A stretch of 64,000 bases of DNA from Stereocaulon alpinum (lineage: Eukaryota > Ascomycota > Lecanoromycetes > Lecanorales > Stereocaulaceae), in NCBI GenBank assembly GCA_018257865.1, contig JAEUBA010000015.1, positions 372,001 through 436,000 of the forward strand, in the 5' to 3' direction. Positions 12,327-22,774 of the stretch are shown here, piece after piece (within the stretch, counting starts at the first letter, position 1; each line of letters begins with the position of its first letter). Under the pieces are notes generated by a model. It worked only from the letters and a program-made list of their open reading frames with translations. It searched no databases and was not told the origin of the DNA. The position numbers and the translations under genes were made by a program.

Positions 12327-12338
12327 TTATATATATAC
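12327..12338 (+). promoter_or_regulatory. TATA-like element and CT-rich leader of the Gln-rich gene
   Basis: A TTATATATAT-type run is followed by a CTCTCTCTCT tract near 12361 and about 140 nt of C/T-rich leader before the ATG at 12501. This is a common fungal core-promoter layout. The rest of the 804-nt divergent region (11697-12500) holds only short frames. Confidence 0.5.
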
Positions 12339-12500
12339 CCCTAACTACCCCAGGTAACTTCTCTCTCTCTAATACTCTTCACACAATTTCCACACACCCA
12401 CAAAGCAAGACTCATTCTAAACGCCTAACTACTTGAGCATTACCACTCTACCTTCGCTTCACTACAGCCTTCTACCATCAATATACCATTCAGATTCATC

Positions 12501-13385
12501 ATGAATCCCCCAAACAAGTACCCATTTGTGGCACCTCCCTCCCCTCAATGCATTGATCCCAGGCTGCTAACAGACCCCTTCTCTGCTACTTACCCCGACA
12601 ACGCTTCTGCCTTCACGCCTGTCGCCAAAGATGATGGCTCTCCGTCTGCAGACTGGATGCACGTGGCACTTAACAGCCACCTGCAAGGAGGTCTTAACGA
12701 GTACCGAGGGAGCAATCAGCGACAGCAGAGTTTCGACCTCCAGGCTTCCACTGGCTTTGGAGCACAACCGGAACAACAGCAACAGCACCAGAACCAGCAG
12801 TACCAGCAGCAGCAGTACCAGCAGCAGCAACTAAACAATTATGCACCCAACATCCCGCAAAATCCGCAATGGGGAACTTTCACCGGCCTCGATGCCCAAA
12901 CATACGGTGAAACCGCAGCTTTCTTGCAACCTATAACACAACCCCCCACCCCTTATGCTCCTCAACAACAGGCTACAACGCCTACAAGCCCACCTTATGC
13001 CAATTCCGGTCACGCAACTCCGCCAACACCCAACAGACCCGGCAAGTCCCAGAGCCCAAAATCAACGAAACCCTTGGGCGTTAGCAAAGGCCGCCGAGCT
13101 TTAACAAAGGAGGAAAAATTAGCCAAGCACAAAGAGGACGAGGCCATACGGCGTAACATACGCCAAATAGCATATGAGTATGTCAGGGATCAGGTGCATG
13201 ACGCATTCAAAGATGGTACCCGCAAACAGAACTCCGAATCCCACATACTGCCGTGCGCAGTCAAGCAGCTTGAGTATGTCCAGACCAAAAACCGCATGAC
13301 TATGGCACATAACGAACAGCTCTACACTGATCTCATCAACCGAGGAGCTCAAAGATCTACCGTTCCCACTGCCCCGATGCAGTAA
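12501..13385 (+). CDS. Gln-rich hypothetical nuclear-type protein
   Basis: A single open frame of 294 aa from ATG. Residues ~75-110 are a CAG/CAA-coded Gln tract broken by Asn, Ty and His. Residues ~150-200 are Pro/Thr/Ser-rich. The C-terminal ~100 residues are different: charged and probably helical, starting at SKGRRALTKEEKLAKHKEDE and running through IRRNIRQIAYEYVRDQVHDA. The layout (low-complexity N-terminus plus a basic, helical C-terminal block) suggests a transcriptional regulator, but I do not recognise a DNA-binding family. The start is supported by the TATA-like element and leader upstream. Orphan or lineage-restricted status is inferred. Confidence 0.7.
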   Translation: MNPPNKYPFVAPPSPQCIDPRLLTDPFSATYPDNASAFTPVAKDDGSPSADWMHVALNSHLQGGLNEYRGSNQRQQSFDLQASTGFGAQPEQQQQHQNQQYQQQQYQQQQLNNYAPNIPQNPQWGTFTGLDAQTYGETAAFLQPITQPPTPYAPQQQATTPTSPPYANSGHATPPTPNRPGKSQSPKSTKPLGVSKGRRALTKEEKLAKHKEDEAIRRNIRQIAYEYVRDQVHDAFKDGTRKQNSESHILPCAVKQLEYVQTKNRMTMAHNEQLYTDLINRGAQRSTVPTAPMQ

Positions 13386-14524
13386 TTGCTCCTCTCCACG
13401 TCGCCGACGCCATTCCAGCCATTAAGAGAGAGACCTTTCAAGGACGTCATAGGCATTTCCTCTGTATCGGCACCCCTCAGGTTACTGTCAGTATCCCCAT
13501 CCCTAATATGCTTAACGTAATAGCAATCACCATTGCACCATCACCACTGTACATGAACAACACCGAAACCCCCTCGCCAGAACCATCGGACTTGGGCTCC
13601 CATCGTCGCCACCACGCTCAATTTACTTGGACGACGAACCGTCCCCACGGCATCACTTCAGAATGGGCAGGCCTCTAGGGCTTTCAACACGTAAATATCG
13701 CGCGTTCGGAATTTGGGTTTCTCTTTGGGTTTCTCTTGTCATTTGAGGATTTTGGCCTTTGTGCACCTCACCACCTTAGCATGCTTGGATAAGGTCACTG
13801 TCGCATCACTGAAAAAAAAAGACTCACGGGTTGTACTCTGTTTAGCGGACTGTTTATCTTGTTAGCTTAGCCTGTGCAATGCCAATGCGTGTATATACAT
13901 AGATAGATAGATGAAATAAATAATTATCCTTTTTAAGAACGATTCCTCACAGAAAGAAACTTCCAGAGTAGATAGAGGTGTCATTGTGAATAATGCTTTC
14001 TTACCTACCCTATGTATAACGAAGCATCAGTATGCTAACCTCCTACTTGGATTATTGGTCGTGCATATTCTTGCCCTGTAACGCAAGGTCGCTCTATTGG
14101 TAGTTCGCCTTTCGGCATGGCGTACTGTACAGAAATAAAGGTCCGAAGTGTGCCCCTTCATCGGCGTTCCGAGCACCCGGAGTCCCCCGGAATCCCAGGG
14201 AGAGTCATTCACGCGTCGTCTCGTGGGCTCTTCGTCGTCCCTAACTAGGCATTTTGGAGATCCCCAATACTGATCGGTCATTCGATATCCAATCAGCTCC
14301 TTCGTTGTCATGACTCCTGTGGATGTCACGGCCCAGGATGATCGGGATTGATTCCTCTCGACTTATTCCCGGCCCCACTTACGAACTGCGAGCTCCTTAG
14401 TCCAACTTTGCAAGCAGCTAGGAACAGGACCGTCCACCCCATCCAACATGTGTTGGACAGGTCTCGCTTTTCGAATGACTACCCATCGAGCCCCGTTTTT
14501 AGCCAGATCTACCATTCGCAAGAC
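13386..14524. other. Intergenic region with lost 3' coding of the Fta7-like gene
   Basis: 1.1 kb between convergent genes. The left part is 3' UTR-like (an A9 run near 13811 and a TAGA microsatellite near 13900). At 14524-14370 the minus strand stays open in the frame of the Fta7-like gene after its stop codon (see findings). Confidence 0.5.
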
Positions 14525-15301
14525 CTATTCATTTCCTTGCAGAATTTCCACTTCCTGTTGTTCCGATGCTAAGACAAGCTTATGCTTCTCCACTTCATCT
14601 CTAAGCTCAGCACTTGCCTTTGTCGAAGCCGTTAATCGCTGGTGTAGAATTCGCTAAAGATGTCAGCTGCATAAACTTCGTGCTGGGACGAGGACTCACG
14701 TTGCTCTTTATAAGGGCCTCATAGTCGAAATGCACCTCTTTGGTCTTCGGTGGGAATGGCATTTTCGGAAGGCGCTTGGTCAGTCTACGCTACAATCAGC
14801 AATGCTGTACGCAGTAGAGCGGACTCAACCTACGTCCTGGTGACAGATGCCAATATCGCTTGTGCCTCAACCTTCTTCTGCTCTGATGCATGGCGAGCTA
14901 GAACTGGTAGCTCTATTGCACGAAATATTGCTGCGACCTTGGCTTGAGCATCTTCATCCAAGACTGTCCATTTCGTCTTTATGGTATGTTGCGAGACGTG
15001 TTTTACTCTTGGCTTCAAAGTGAGTTGCTTAGGGACGTCATTTTTTGACGCTGGCTGGGGCAGCCTTCGCGTCGATAGAAGTTCTCTGGGTTTCGGCGCG
15101 GTGTCGGGTCCTGGGAAGTCGTAGAGTGTAGGCGCTTCAACTGTAGGTCTGATGGCGGAGGCTTTAGCTGCAGCTGGCTTTGCGCGTTTCCTTCGTACGC
15201 CGGTGATACTCTTGCGTTTCGCCTGAGCCACATTAGCTTCACTATTACTATGGTAGGACACAATGCGGTCTCCAGGTGGATACGCGCGTTAGACTCACCA
15301 T
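14525..15301 (-). CDS. CENP-Q/Fta7-like kinetochore protein, probably truncated
   Basis: Exons 15301-15299 (the ATG alone), 15222-14834, 14784-14700 and 14653-14525 give 606 nt, or 201 aa. The N-terminus MAKRKSITGVRRKRAKP is basic. The conserved part is TIKTKWTVLDEDAQAKVAAI, then ILASVTRTLTKRLPKMPFPP and FDYEALIKSN. That is followed by a predicted coiled coil (RLTASTKASAELRDEVEKHK) typical of fungal Fta7/CENP-Q in the inner-kinetochore COMA/Sim4 complex. The family usually runs on for another stretch of coiled coil ending in a basic HP-containing motif. Here a TAG at 14527-14525 stops it early although the frame continues. The ATG-only first exon is inferred from the GTGAGT donor directly after ATG and a good acceptor and branch site. 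Confidence 0.6.
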
Positions 15302-15639
15302 CAACGACGATGTATAAGGAGCAGCTGTGAGATATGGATGACTAGCGATCGGTAGCTTAGTCAAGAAACCACCCTCGGTCAAGAAAAGGCTGAAAGTCTT
15401 GCGGGTAAATTGATTGGTGAAGAGTGATTAAATGTAAAGTTAGAATTATCGATCTTGTTGACAACGGGTGGTCGGTGCTTCTTTCCGCCAGAAAAAAGGC
15501 GGGGCTAGTTCTCCGCTCTCCACCTATCTGCAAGGCCACGTACCTTACCTACTCGTAACGCCACTGAACCAACTTCTATTCGCCTATATCTTGTTGAAGC
15601 AGCCCATTGTATGGTAATGGAAGAACGACTGCTAGTAAG
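15302..15639. promoter_or_regulatory. Divergent promoter region
   Basis: 338 nt between the Fta7-like gene (minus) and the AcuK/ERT1-family gene (plus); both promoters must lie here. No named element is evident. Confidence 0.4.
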
Positions 15640-17534
15640 ATGGCGTCAAAAGATGAAAGTCCAAAGGCGCGAAATGCGTCTGTCTCGGACGAGCACGCCA
15701 GCCCCAAGAAGAGGCGCAAGGTAAACCATGGTGGGTACGACCATACTGCTCTCGATTGATGCGAAGACATTGCTTATGTGTGAGACGGACAGCATGTATC
15801 TATTGCAGGCGCTCGGTGAGCTTCTATCCTTCCCCGCTCCCAAACCGCTGCGCCTTGCCTCAAAAATTAATTTAGCGATTGAACATGCGCGCATTGGTGG
15901 TATGAGAGCTAATCTTTGCGATTCTATTGTTTCGATAGCACATGACATGCGACCTGGTAAGCAGATTTGGCCATCCTTTTCCAGCTCCAGGTCTGGGACG
16001 GTCAGAAGGCTGACTGGTATAGGATCGACCTTGTGCAAGATGCGTTAAGCGAAGCATTGGTCACTTATGCCATGACGAGCCGCGAGAATCTACAAGGGGC
16101 TCGAAGAGCGAGCAAGGGAATACATCACTAGACAATGGAACAGTTGTCAAAGAGGAGGACAGTCTACCATATATGCTGGCTCCTGCCATTGACCAGCCAC
16201 AAGTAAGCCAGCAAATGCTGCAAGAAGATGGGAATGGAATGCACCATGGCACGGCAGCGTCAAATCCACCCATGAATCCTACACAGTTCTTGCCGCAGGC
16301 TTCAAGCTCTATGGCTCCCGGACAGGTCTTTGGAGACAGATCACAACAATGTGAGATAACTGCCACTCTGTCATGGACCGAACGCACACACTGACAGAAT
16401 TAAGATCTTCCCTACAACGACTGGAACTTCGGGGGCCAGAACCAGTTCCAGGATATGCACAGCTTACACCCGTCTTATATGTTCAATGCGCCTGACATCA
16501 CAAACGAGTATAATTTACTCAATGAATTTCTCAGCACCAGTCTACTCGATGACCCAAGCATCTTCCCGAACGATGACGTCCAGGCACTCAACTCGGACGG
16601 GTCTTTAGGCAACATTATCGCCGCAAGTACCAATGGTACCAACGGACCGAATTTGTTGAGCCCGCAGCAAAATCAGACTCTTGGGCCACCGCAACCAATC
16701 GTTAGCCAAGGTAGCACCATTTCGCGGCCAAGGAGTACCCGACCCACAGACAAAGAAGTGGACAAGTACTACATGACCATAGCTGATCCGTCAGGCAATG
16801 ACACGCCTGAAGAGCGTATGAACAAAGTATTCATGGCGAAGTACAATGCTGGAATGCTCAGGCCTTTCAATTACATTCAAGGCTACGCTCGCCTACATCG
16901 CTATATGGATCAGAACATGCAGCCTACGTCGCGGCAGAGAATCCTGCGACAGCTAGAAAAGTTCCGGCCAAAGTTCCGCGAGCGCATGCAGTCCTTGACA
17001 GATATGGAGCTGACTTTAGTTGAGATGTGGTTCGAACGAAGCTTAATGGAGTATGATCGGGTTTTTGCCAGCATGGCAATACCCGCATGCTGCTGGAGAA
17101 GAACGGGCGAGATATTCAGGGGAAACAAGGAGATGGCGGAACTCATTCATGTTCCGATTGAGAAGCTCAGAGACGTATGTCAAACGGAATCCATAAAATC
17201 CACTTGATGAGATGACTGACGGATGTCTTCGTAGGGCAAGCTTGCGCTGCATGAGATCATCGTGGAGAAAGATCTGGTCAACTACTGGGACAAGTTCCTC
17301 GCGATTGCCTTCGATAATTCACAAAAGGCTATGTTGACAACGTGTTCGTTGAAGAACCCAGATCTGAAAGCTTCAGATCCAGAGATCAAATGCTGCTTCT
17401 CTTTCACTATTCGTCGAGATACCCATAATATGTGAGAACTGCTAAATGGTAATTCTGAGCAAGTTGCTGATAATGGGAATAGTCCTTCACTGATAGTAGG
17501 CAACTTTCTGCCTCAAATCCCAAGAAAGGCGTAG
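15640..17534 (+). CDS. Zn2Cys6 transcription activator of gluconeogenesis, ERT1/AcuK family
   Basis: Exons 15640-15730, 15793-15815, 15939-15956, 16023-16350, 16405-17174, 17235-17431 and 17483-17534 give 1479 nt, or 492 aa. The Zn2Cys6 cluster lies at residues ~32-60 with Cys 32, 35, 42, 48, 51 and 60. It is assembled from four exons, including an 18-nt exon coding HMTCDL. SIGHLCHDEPREST then follows, diagnostic of the Rds2/Ert1/AcuK/AcuM family. NEYNLLNEFLSTSLLDDPSI and a PAS-like C-terminal half ending in NFLPQIPRKA complete the family layout. Members activate gluconeogenic and acetate-use genes. Which paralogue (AcuK or AcuM type) this is cannot be settled by eye; the length suits the shorter AcuM/Rds2 type. 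Confidence 0.9.
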
Positions 17535-17877
17535 GCGTACTATATCCTTTGCCTTGGATGTGTATAGCGCAATGGGTGGTATTATACAGGTGTGCTTTTC
17601 ATAGCGATGGAGTTGGTGGACTCGGGTTACGAGGGAACTTGATTACAACGATCGGACGTGTACCAGGAAAAAGGAGTCAGAGGCTCGGATCTATGAACAG
17701 ATACTCACATATGTATGAGAAAACATATCAAAATAAATGGCAAGCTCTCTATCTGCGGCCATTGCTCAGAATTGGAATTGCTGCAGACACTTCGATGCCA
17801 AGACTTCCAGAGAGTGCAGTGACCTCCAGATTGTGGAGCTGTTGCCGCGACACTCTAAAACCGACTTTTAATGGAAA
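17535..17877. other. Intergenic, SPO22 upstream region
   Basis: 343 nt between two plus-strand genes. No separate gene is seen; it should hold the SPO22 promoter. Confidence 0.45.
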
Positions 17878-20800
17878 ATGGCACCCATTCTTAAACGCAC
17901 TGAAAAGGAGACTCGATTGCACAAAATATTGGGTCTGTGACCGGTCCCAAGGGTGCATCTCCTGGTTACAAACTCAGCGACTAACAATATGCAGCCTTCG
18001 CAAAGCATCTTGAAGTCAACCTTACGTCGGACACCGCAATAGCACCACTTCCAGCGGACCTTCACAGAGAGATTGACAATGCTGTTGCTATTCAGAACGC
18101 CGCTGCAGCAAGCAGGAGAGCAGAGCTGGACAAGCAAGGAACTAGGTTATGGAACCTGGCTTCTAAGGTCAAGAATAGTGTAAAGGACGAAGAGCTCTTA
18201 TGCTCAAGTGGGACTGCACTACGGCTTCTCGTGGTGCTTATCGCTGACGACTGCAGTTCGTGTCTTTGCCTGTCTCCTCCTCGATTGCGCACAGCGGTGC
18301 ACACACGGCACCACAGCAAGTAAAGCAAACATTCATATAGATGTGCATTATCATTACAATCTGACGTCACTTAGATAACATTCGAGTATTGAAGTCTTCT
18401 CTGAGAACCTCGAAGTACTGTATAGGTCGGTCCGCGATGCACTCGTCCACTGCTGGCCTCCCAGCTGATGGGAAGCAGACCAGCGCCAACTCAGCCTTGC
18501 TGAGATCGCAGTTGAACGAGCCGCAGTCTACGAAGAGAAGTTGAAAAACGAAAGGGTCATTTCGCGAGATGAAAAGCAACTAGTCAGCCGTCTTTGCAAT
18601 GAGTACATCACGCTGAGAATCGCTCTAGTACGTAGGCCAGCTGCAGCAGACCAGGAGTCGCCCTTGCTGACCAACTAGCAGGCATGGCGTCAAGATCGCT
18701 TGGATCTTGCAAAACTCGTGCTCGCCAGAGTTGATTCAGCGAATGACCTCGAGCCATCTTCAGCAGAAGAACTCGCCGATACCCTGTTCGAGATCGGCAA
18801 AAGCCAAGTCAACGGGTCAAGGTGGGCGGATGCTATCCCCTGGTTAGAGAAGGCACACGACGTACTTGCGGGGCAGAGCCTAGAAGCACTGAGCAGCGAT
18901 GCTGGAGAACTCCGGTTCAGTATCATGCATAGCACTGCTAGAGCCCTCATGAACGAGGGAGATGAGGGTAGCAGGACGAAGTCATGGAACATTATCCGGC
19001 AACTAACCATTGATTGCGGTGACAGGCTGGCTGTTCTCCTTCTGAAGCTTGATATGTTGGGGATTGACCCCGACCAAACCACCTCGCCGCAGGACTACTG
19101 CCACGTGCTCCAGAGGATTGTCCGGACTGTACACCTTACTGAAACCAATGTCAAGACTATGATCCACCATGCACACAAGCTCAGGTCTCGAAGTCCCCTC
19201 ATGGCGCATGGGGTCCTGGTGATACTCCTTACCGAACGGCTTCTGGGTGCTGAAGAACAGAATTGGCTGGAGAAAGTGCTGGTCACTATCCTTTGGAATT
19301 ATACCACTTCTACAGACTTATTGAATAGTTTGAGCTCGCTCAATGGGTTACTCGACACTCTTGCAGCTAGGTCTACCAACACACTGAGCCCGTCAGCTAC
19401 GCATGCCGCGCAGATTCTTCTGTGGAAGCGTATTGAAACAAATTACAACCAGCAAGCTTATGAGGCTGCTGAAGGTTGGTGTCAGCTGTCCTTGCATTCA
19501 GTGTTCGGAAGTTCTGGAGCGTTGAACATCGGCAAATTACAGAGGAAGTTGATACTATGCGCCCTCGGCAGATCGGACACAGGGAAAGCTCGCGAGATCT
19601 ATGCTCAAATGTCGACTTCGAATAAGAAGGATCCCTCGACTCAGTATCTTCTTTACAAAGTCGCACTGAGATGTCGGGATCCAGACCTCGCAACCGAGTG
19701 CCTCGACACGATCTGCAGTGTCGCGGACAAAGATGCCACACTGCTCTACGCCTGTGTCCTCGAAGCACAACAAGTTGGTGATCAGTCTCAGATGGTAATA
19801 ACACTACAGCGAGTACTGCAAAAGTACAACTATAACACTCCGAATGAAGTTCACCTTCCAGCGCTGCTACGCTGCACGGCTCGTCTGCTCATTCGCGAGG
19901 TTGAGAATCCTTCTTCAGAGGTTGCCAATGCCGTTGATGACATCTGCAAGCTTTTCGAGGCTGCCGTGACCCAGGCTAAAGCCTCAAGGCGAGACGCAGT
20001 CACCAATGCTTTCTCGCTAGCAGAACTCGATTGGTTCTCAAGAAACAGCTACAACCTTGGCTTGAAAGCCTGCACCAGCTGGGATCCAGGACAGACTTTA
20101 AGACTCGTACAATCATGCCTCAAGTTCATAGACCTTTATCCGGCCACAGAAGATGCCAGCGTAGTGGCGGATTTATCTCTTCGCAGATTATTCTGCGACT
20201 TCTTATGCGGCTCGTTGTTGGTTGTGCGGGCACGCAATGAGGACAAAGTGGAAGAGCAGTTACAACACTACCTCAATCTACGCAAAGTAGTCGACGACTT
20301 CCGAAAACACGCAAAAGACCAACCAAGCCGGCTGGAAGGAGGAGCAAAAGACGACCTACAGCGCAAATACTCCAGCCTTCTCGCCTTCGACTACGAAGCC
20401 GCAGCACGGCTCAAAGCCTGGGCAAGCCTAGACCCTATCATCAAAGAAACCCAAGAGCTTGGGGATCCGAACATATACGAAACACTAGCCGACATAACAC
20501 TTTCCTCCGAAGCACCAAGCGAAACCATGATCAAAACCCTCCAAGGAATCATCAACATCACCTGGCAATACGACAACGCCAACATCGACAAACTCGCCAG
20601 ATGGATCCGATGCCTCTTCTCTCTAGCTGTTACCTCTAATACCGAAACAGCCGAGCAGCTACTTAATCAAGTTGCTACTATCGCCGAGAGCTCTAGGAAG
20701 CAATCGCTGAAATATCCGGCTGAAGAACTTGAGTGGCTTACGACTACCACTTTCAACCACGCTATTGACTTTTATTGTTCGTCGCAGGATGCGGCTTGTA

Positions 20801-20907
20801 GGAGGTGGGCGGAGAAGGCGTTGGGACTGGCGGTCCTGTGTGATGATGGGGGACGGTTGCATGAGGTTCTGCAGGGGAAGTATCAGGGGTTGACGTGGCA
20901 TGAATGA
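17878..20907 (+). CDS. SPO22: Meiotic synapsis/crossover protein SPO22 (ZIP4)
   Basis: Exons 17878-17932, 17995-18207, 18257-18319, 18375-18425, 18476-18627 and 18682-20907 give 2760 nt, or 919 aa. The long last exon carries the TPR-like helical repeats of the SPO22/ZIP4 family. The five short 5' exons supply MAPILKRTEKETRLHKIL, then LWNLASKVKNSVKDEELL, IRVFACLLLDCAQR, NNIRVLKSSLRTSKYCI and LCNEYITLRIAL|AWRQDRLD, all in phase. SPO22/ZIP4 is the scaffold of the ZMM group that couples crossover formation to synaptonemal complex assembly in meiosis. An apparent in-frame TGA near 18467 lies inside the fourth intron, where the alternative frame is misleading. Presence of an intact gene implies a sexual cycle, which also fits the RIP marks in the window. 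Confidence 0.88.
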
Positions 20908-21049
20908 GGATCTGCTGTAGATTGTGGGCGGAGATAGGACATCTTGCTGCGTTTGTATGACTGTATTTGGCATAAATACAGGAATTATATGTAAACTCGC
21001 GCTATACACATCTATCTATACAAGTAGAAGCCCAAACTCGCTTCTCCCA

Positions 21050-22351
21050 TCATAAAATCCTATCAGCCAGAGGCACTTGATACACCCCCTCAGCTCTCCC
21101 AATCACAACAGCACCCTTCCCCTTCTTCAGCCCCTCTTTCACCCTCTCCCTCTCCACATGCTCCACCATCCTCCTCTCCCTCCTCGTCGGCCCCTTCTCC
21201 CATGCCCCCTCCGGCTTCCCCTTTCCAACCCCCAACGTCCTCCACTTCCGTGGCGGCTTAACCCCCTTCTCACTCAATTCCTCCCAAATCTTCTTTCCCC
21301 TCTTCTCCCACCTTTCTCTCCTCTCTCTTTCTTCTTCATCGCTAGGGCGCCATTTACTTTTCAATATCCTCCTGATAGCCTCCGGAGAGACTTTGAATTG
21401 ATCCGCTAGCACGGGCGTGGTGTACTTTGTAGGATATTGGGCGTGAAGGTTGCGGATTCCTTCCACGGTGTCGGGGGAGAGGCGCTTGCGCGGGACCCAA
21501 CCTGGGGGGAATTTCTTTGTCAAGGCGTACTTCTGAACTTGCCAGTCGAGGGGGTTGATTTTGGGGAGAGGAGGGAGTTCGGTTGTTGGGTTGGGTTTGT
21601 CGTCACTGTGCTGATCATCCTTTTGGGCACTTTCAGCACGCTCTGCGGCCTTGGGATTGTCTCGATGTCGGTCCTTTTTGTCTCTTAGTATGGGGCTGTA
21701 TTCTTCCCACCAGTCTTTGTCAAGGGTGTTGGATTGTGGGAGGGGCGATGTGGGGTTGGCTGAGGGGCTGGTGGATTGGGTTGCTAAGTTGGGTTCGTCG
21801 CTGAGCTTGTCACTTTTGTGGGCGCTCCCGGCATGCTTTACGGCCTTCGGAGCGCTTCGATATCGATCATTCTTGGCCAATAGATTGCGGGTGTTTTTCT
21901 CCAACCAGGCTTTGTCGAGGGCGTTGCTGTCCGGATTCTTGACCTGCGGCTTTCTATTTTCTGCGAGTGGTGCCGAATCGTCTCTGGCATAAACTCCACC
22001 GCCCTCTGCTGATTGATCATCTTTCTCTTTTTGTATAACGTGCGAGTCGACTGGCGTTGGGGTTTTGCCGCCAATGCCATTCTGTTGATGGAATGAGTTC
22101 CTTTCAATGGCAGGATTGGTGGACATTGCTGAGACATAGTTGACGGCTATCGAACCCGATGGCTGTGATGTGTCAACCACATTGACGGCTGTAGAGAGCT
22201 TTCGTGGAGCAGAGCTGGCATTGTAAAATGTTCTCGCCCCTGTCCTGCAGAGACTCGGAGCAGTGCGTAGAGGAGACCTCGTAGATACACCAAGGTCAAG
22301 GCTGCCTAGGAATCTCCGAAGCACATTTGTGGCACATGCTGAGCATGGCAT
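21050..22351 (-). CDS. RRG9: Required for respiratory growth protein 9-like, mitochondrial
   Basis: One exon of 433 aa. The N-terminus (VLRRFLGSLDLGVSTRSPLR and so on) is Arg/Ser/Ala-rich without acids, like a mitochondrial presequence. Residues ~120-270 are low-complexity, with a near-repeat of LDKAWLEKNTRNLLAKNDRY and LDKDWWEEYSPILRDKKDRH. The conserved Rrg9/neugrin block is at about 275-340: LTKKFPPGWVPRKRLSPDTV, then VSPEAIRRILKSKW, followed by a basic helical tail. Yeast Rrg9 is needed for mitochondrial genome maintenance and respiration. The middle duplication is unusual for the family. Confidence 0.85.
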   Translation of the reverse strand: MPCSACATNVLRRFLGSLDLGVSTRSPLRTAPSLCRTGARTFYNASSAPRKLSTAVNVVDTSQPSGSIAVNYVSAMSTNPAIERNSFHQQNGIGGKTPTPVDSHVIQKEKDDQSAEGGGVYARDDSAPLAENRKPQVKNPDSNALDKAWLEKNTRNLLAKNDRYRSAPKAVKHAGSAHKSDKLSDEPNLATQSTSPSANPTSPLPQSNTLDKDWWEEYSPILRDKKDRHRDNPKAAERAESAQKDDQHSDDKPNPTTELPPLPKINPLDWQVQKYALTKKFPPGWVPRKRLSPDTVEGIRNLHAQYPTKYTTPVLADQFKVSPEAIRRILKSKWRPSDEEERERRERWEKRGKKIWEELSEKGVKPPRKWRTLGVGKGKPEGAWEKGPTRRERRMVEHVERERVKEGLKKGKGAVVIGRAEGVYQVPLADRIL

Positions 22352-22774
22352 AGGTATCGAAGTGACAAAATTAGATCAAGATGGCTCAAGTAAGCAGGAT
22401 ATGAGATATGCAGAAGGACCAAAAAGATTGTAGGGGTTGAGATTTGGTCGCGGTTCGACATATGTGCCAAGCTATATTATCTTATCTGATGATCGAGGCT
22501 TGGCATGATCTGTTGCAAATGACAGCATACATGGCGCAATAGGTCTAGGCCATAGTATATGCTGGAAGGATACCAACGGTTGAAGCAACGGCGACGTATG
22601 ATCGATGACGAAGAGCAGTGCATGTTTAGTGCCCCACCAGTTGCGTTACAGCAAGTACGCCGGTACCCATCTCTTTACTCACACCTATACACAAACCCAG
22701 CAGATCCCACATTTGTTTGTAGTCTATTGCAGCGTGTCCGTACTTCACCCTAGTTCGAGGACAGGAGTCGCCAA
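22352..22774. other. Intergenic, no gene seen
   Basis: 423 nt between the RRG9 start and the rhodopsin-domain gene end, both minus. It should hold the RRG9 promoter. Confidence 0.45.

Noticed and set aside
18465..18480. In-frame TGA upstream of the SPO22 long exon, suggesting a nonsense mutation
   Set aside because: It lies in the alternative frame. A 50-nt intron (18426-18475) with proper GT..AG ends and a CTGAT branch site gives a continuous family-like reading and total length divisible by three.
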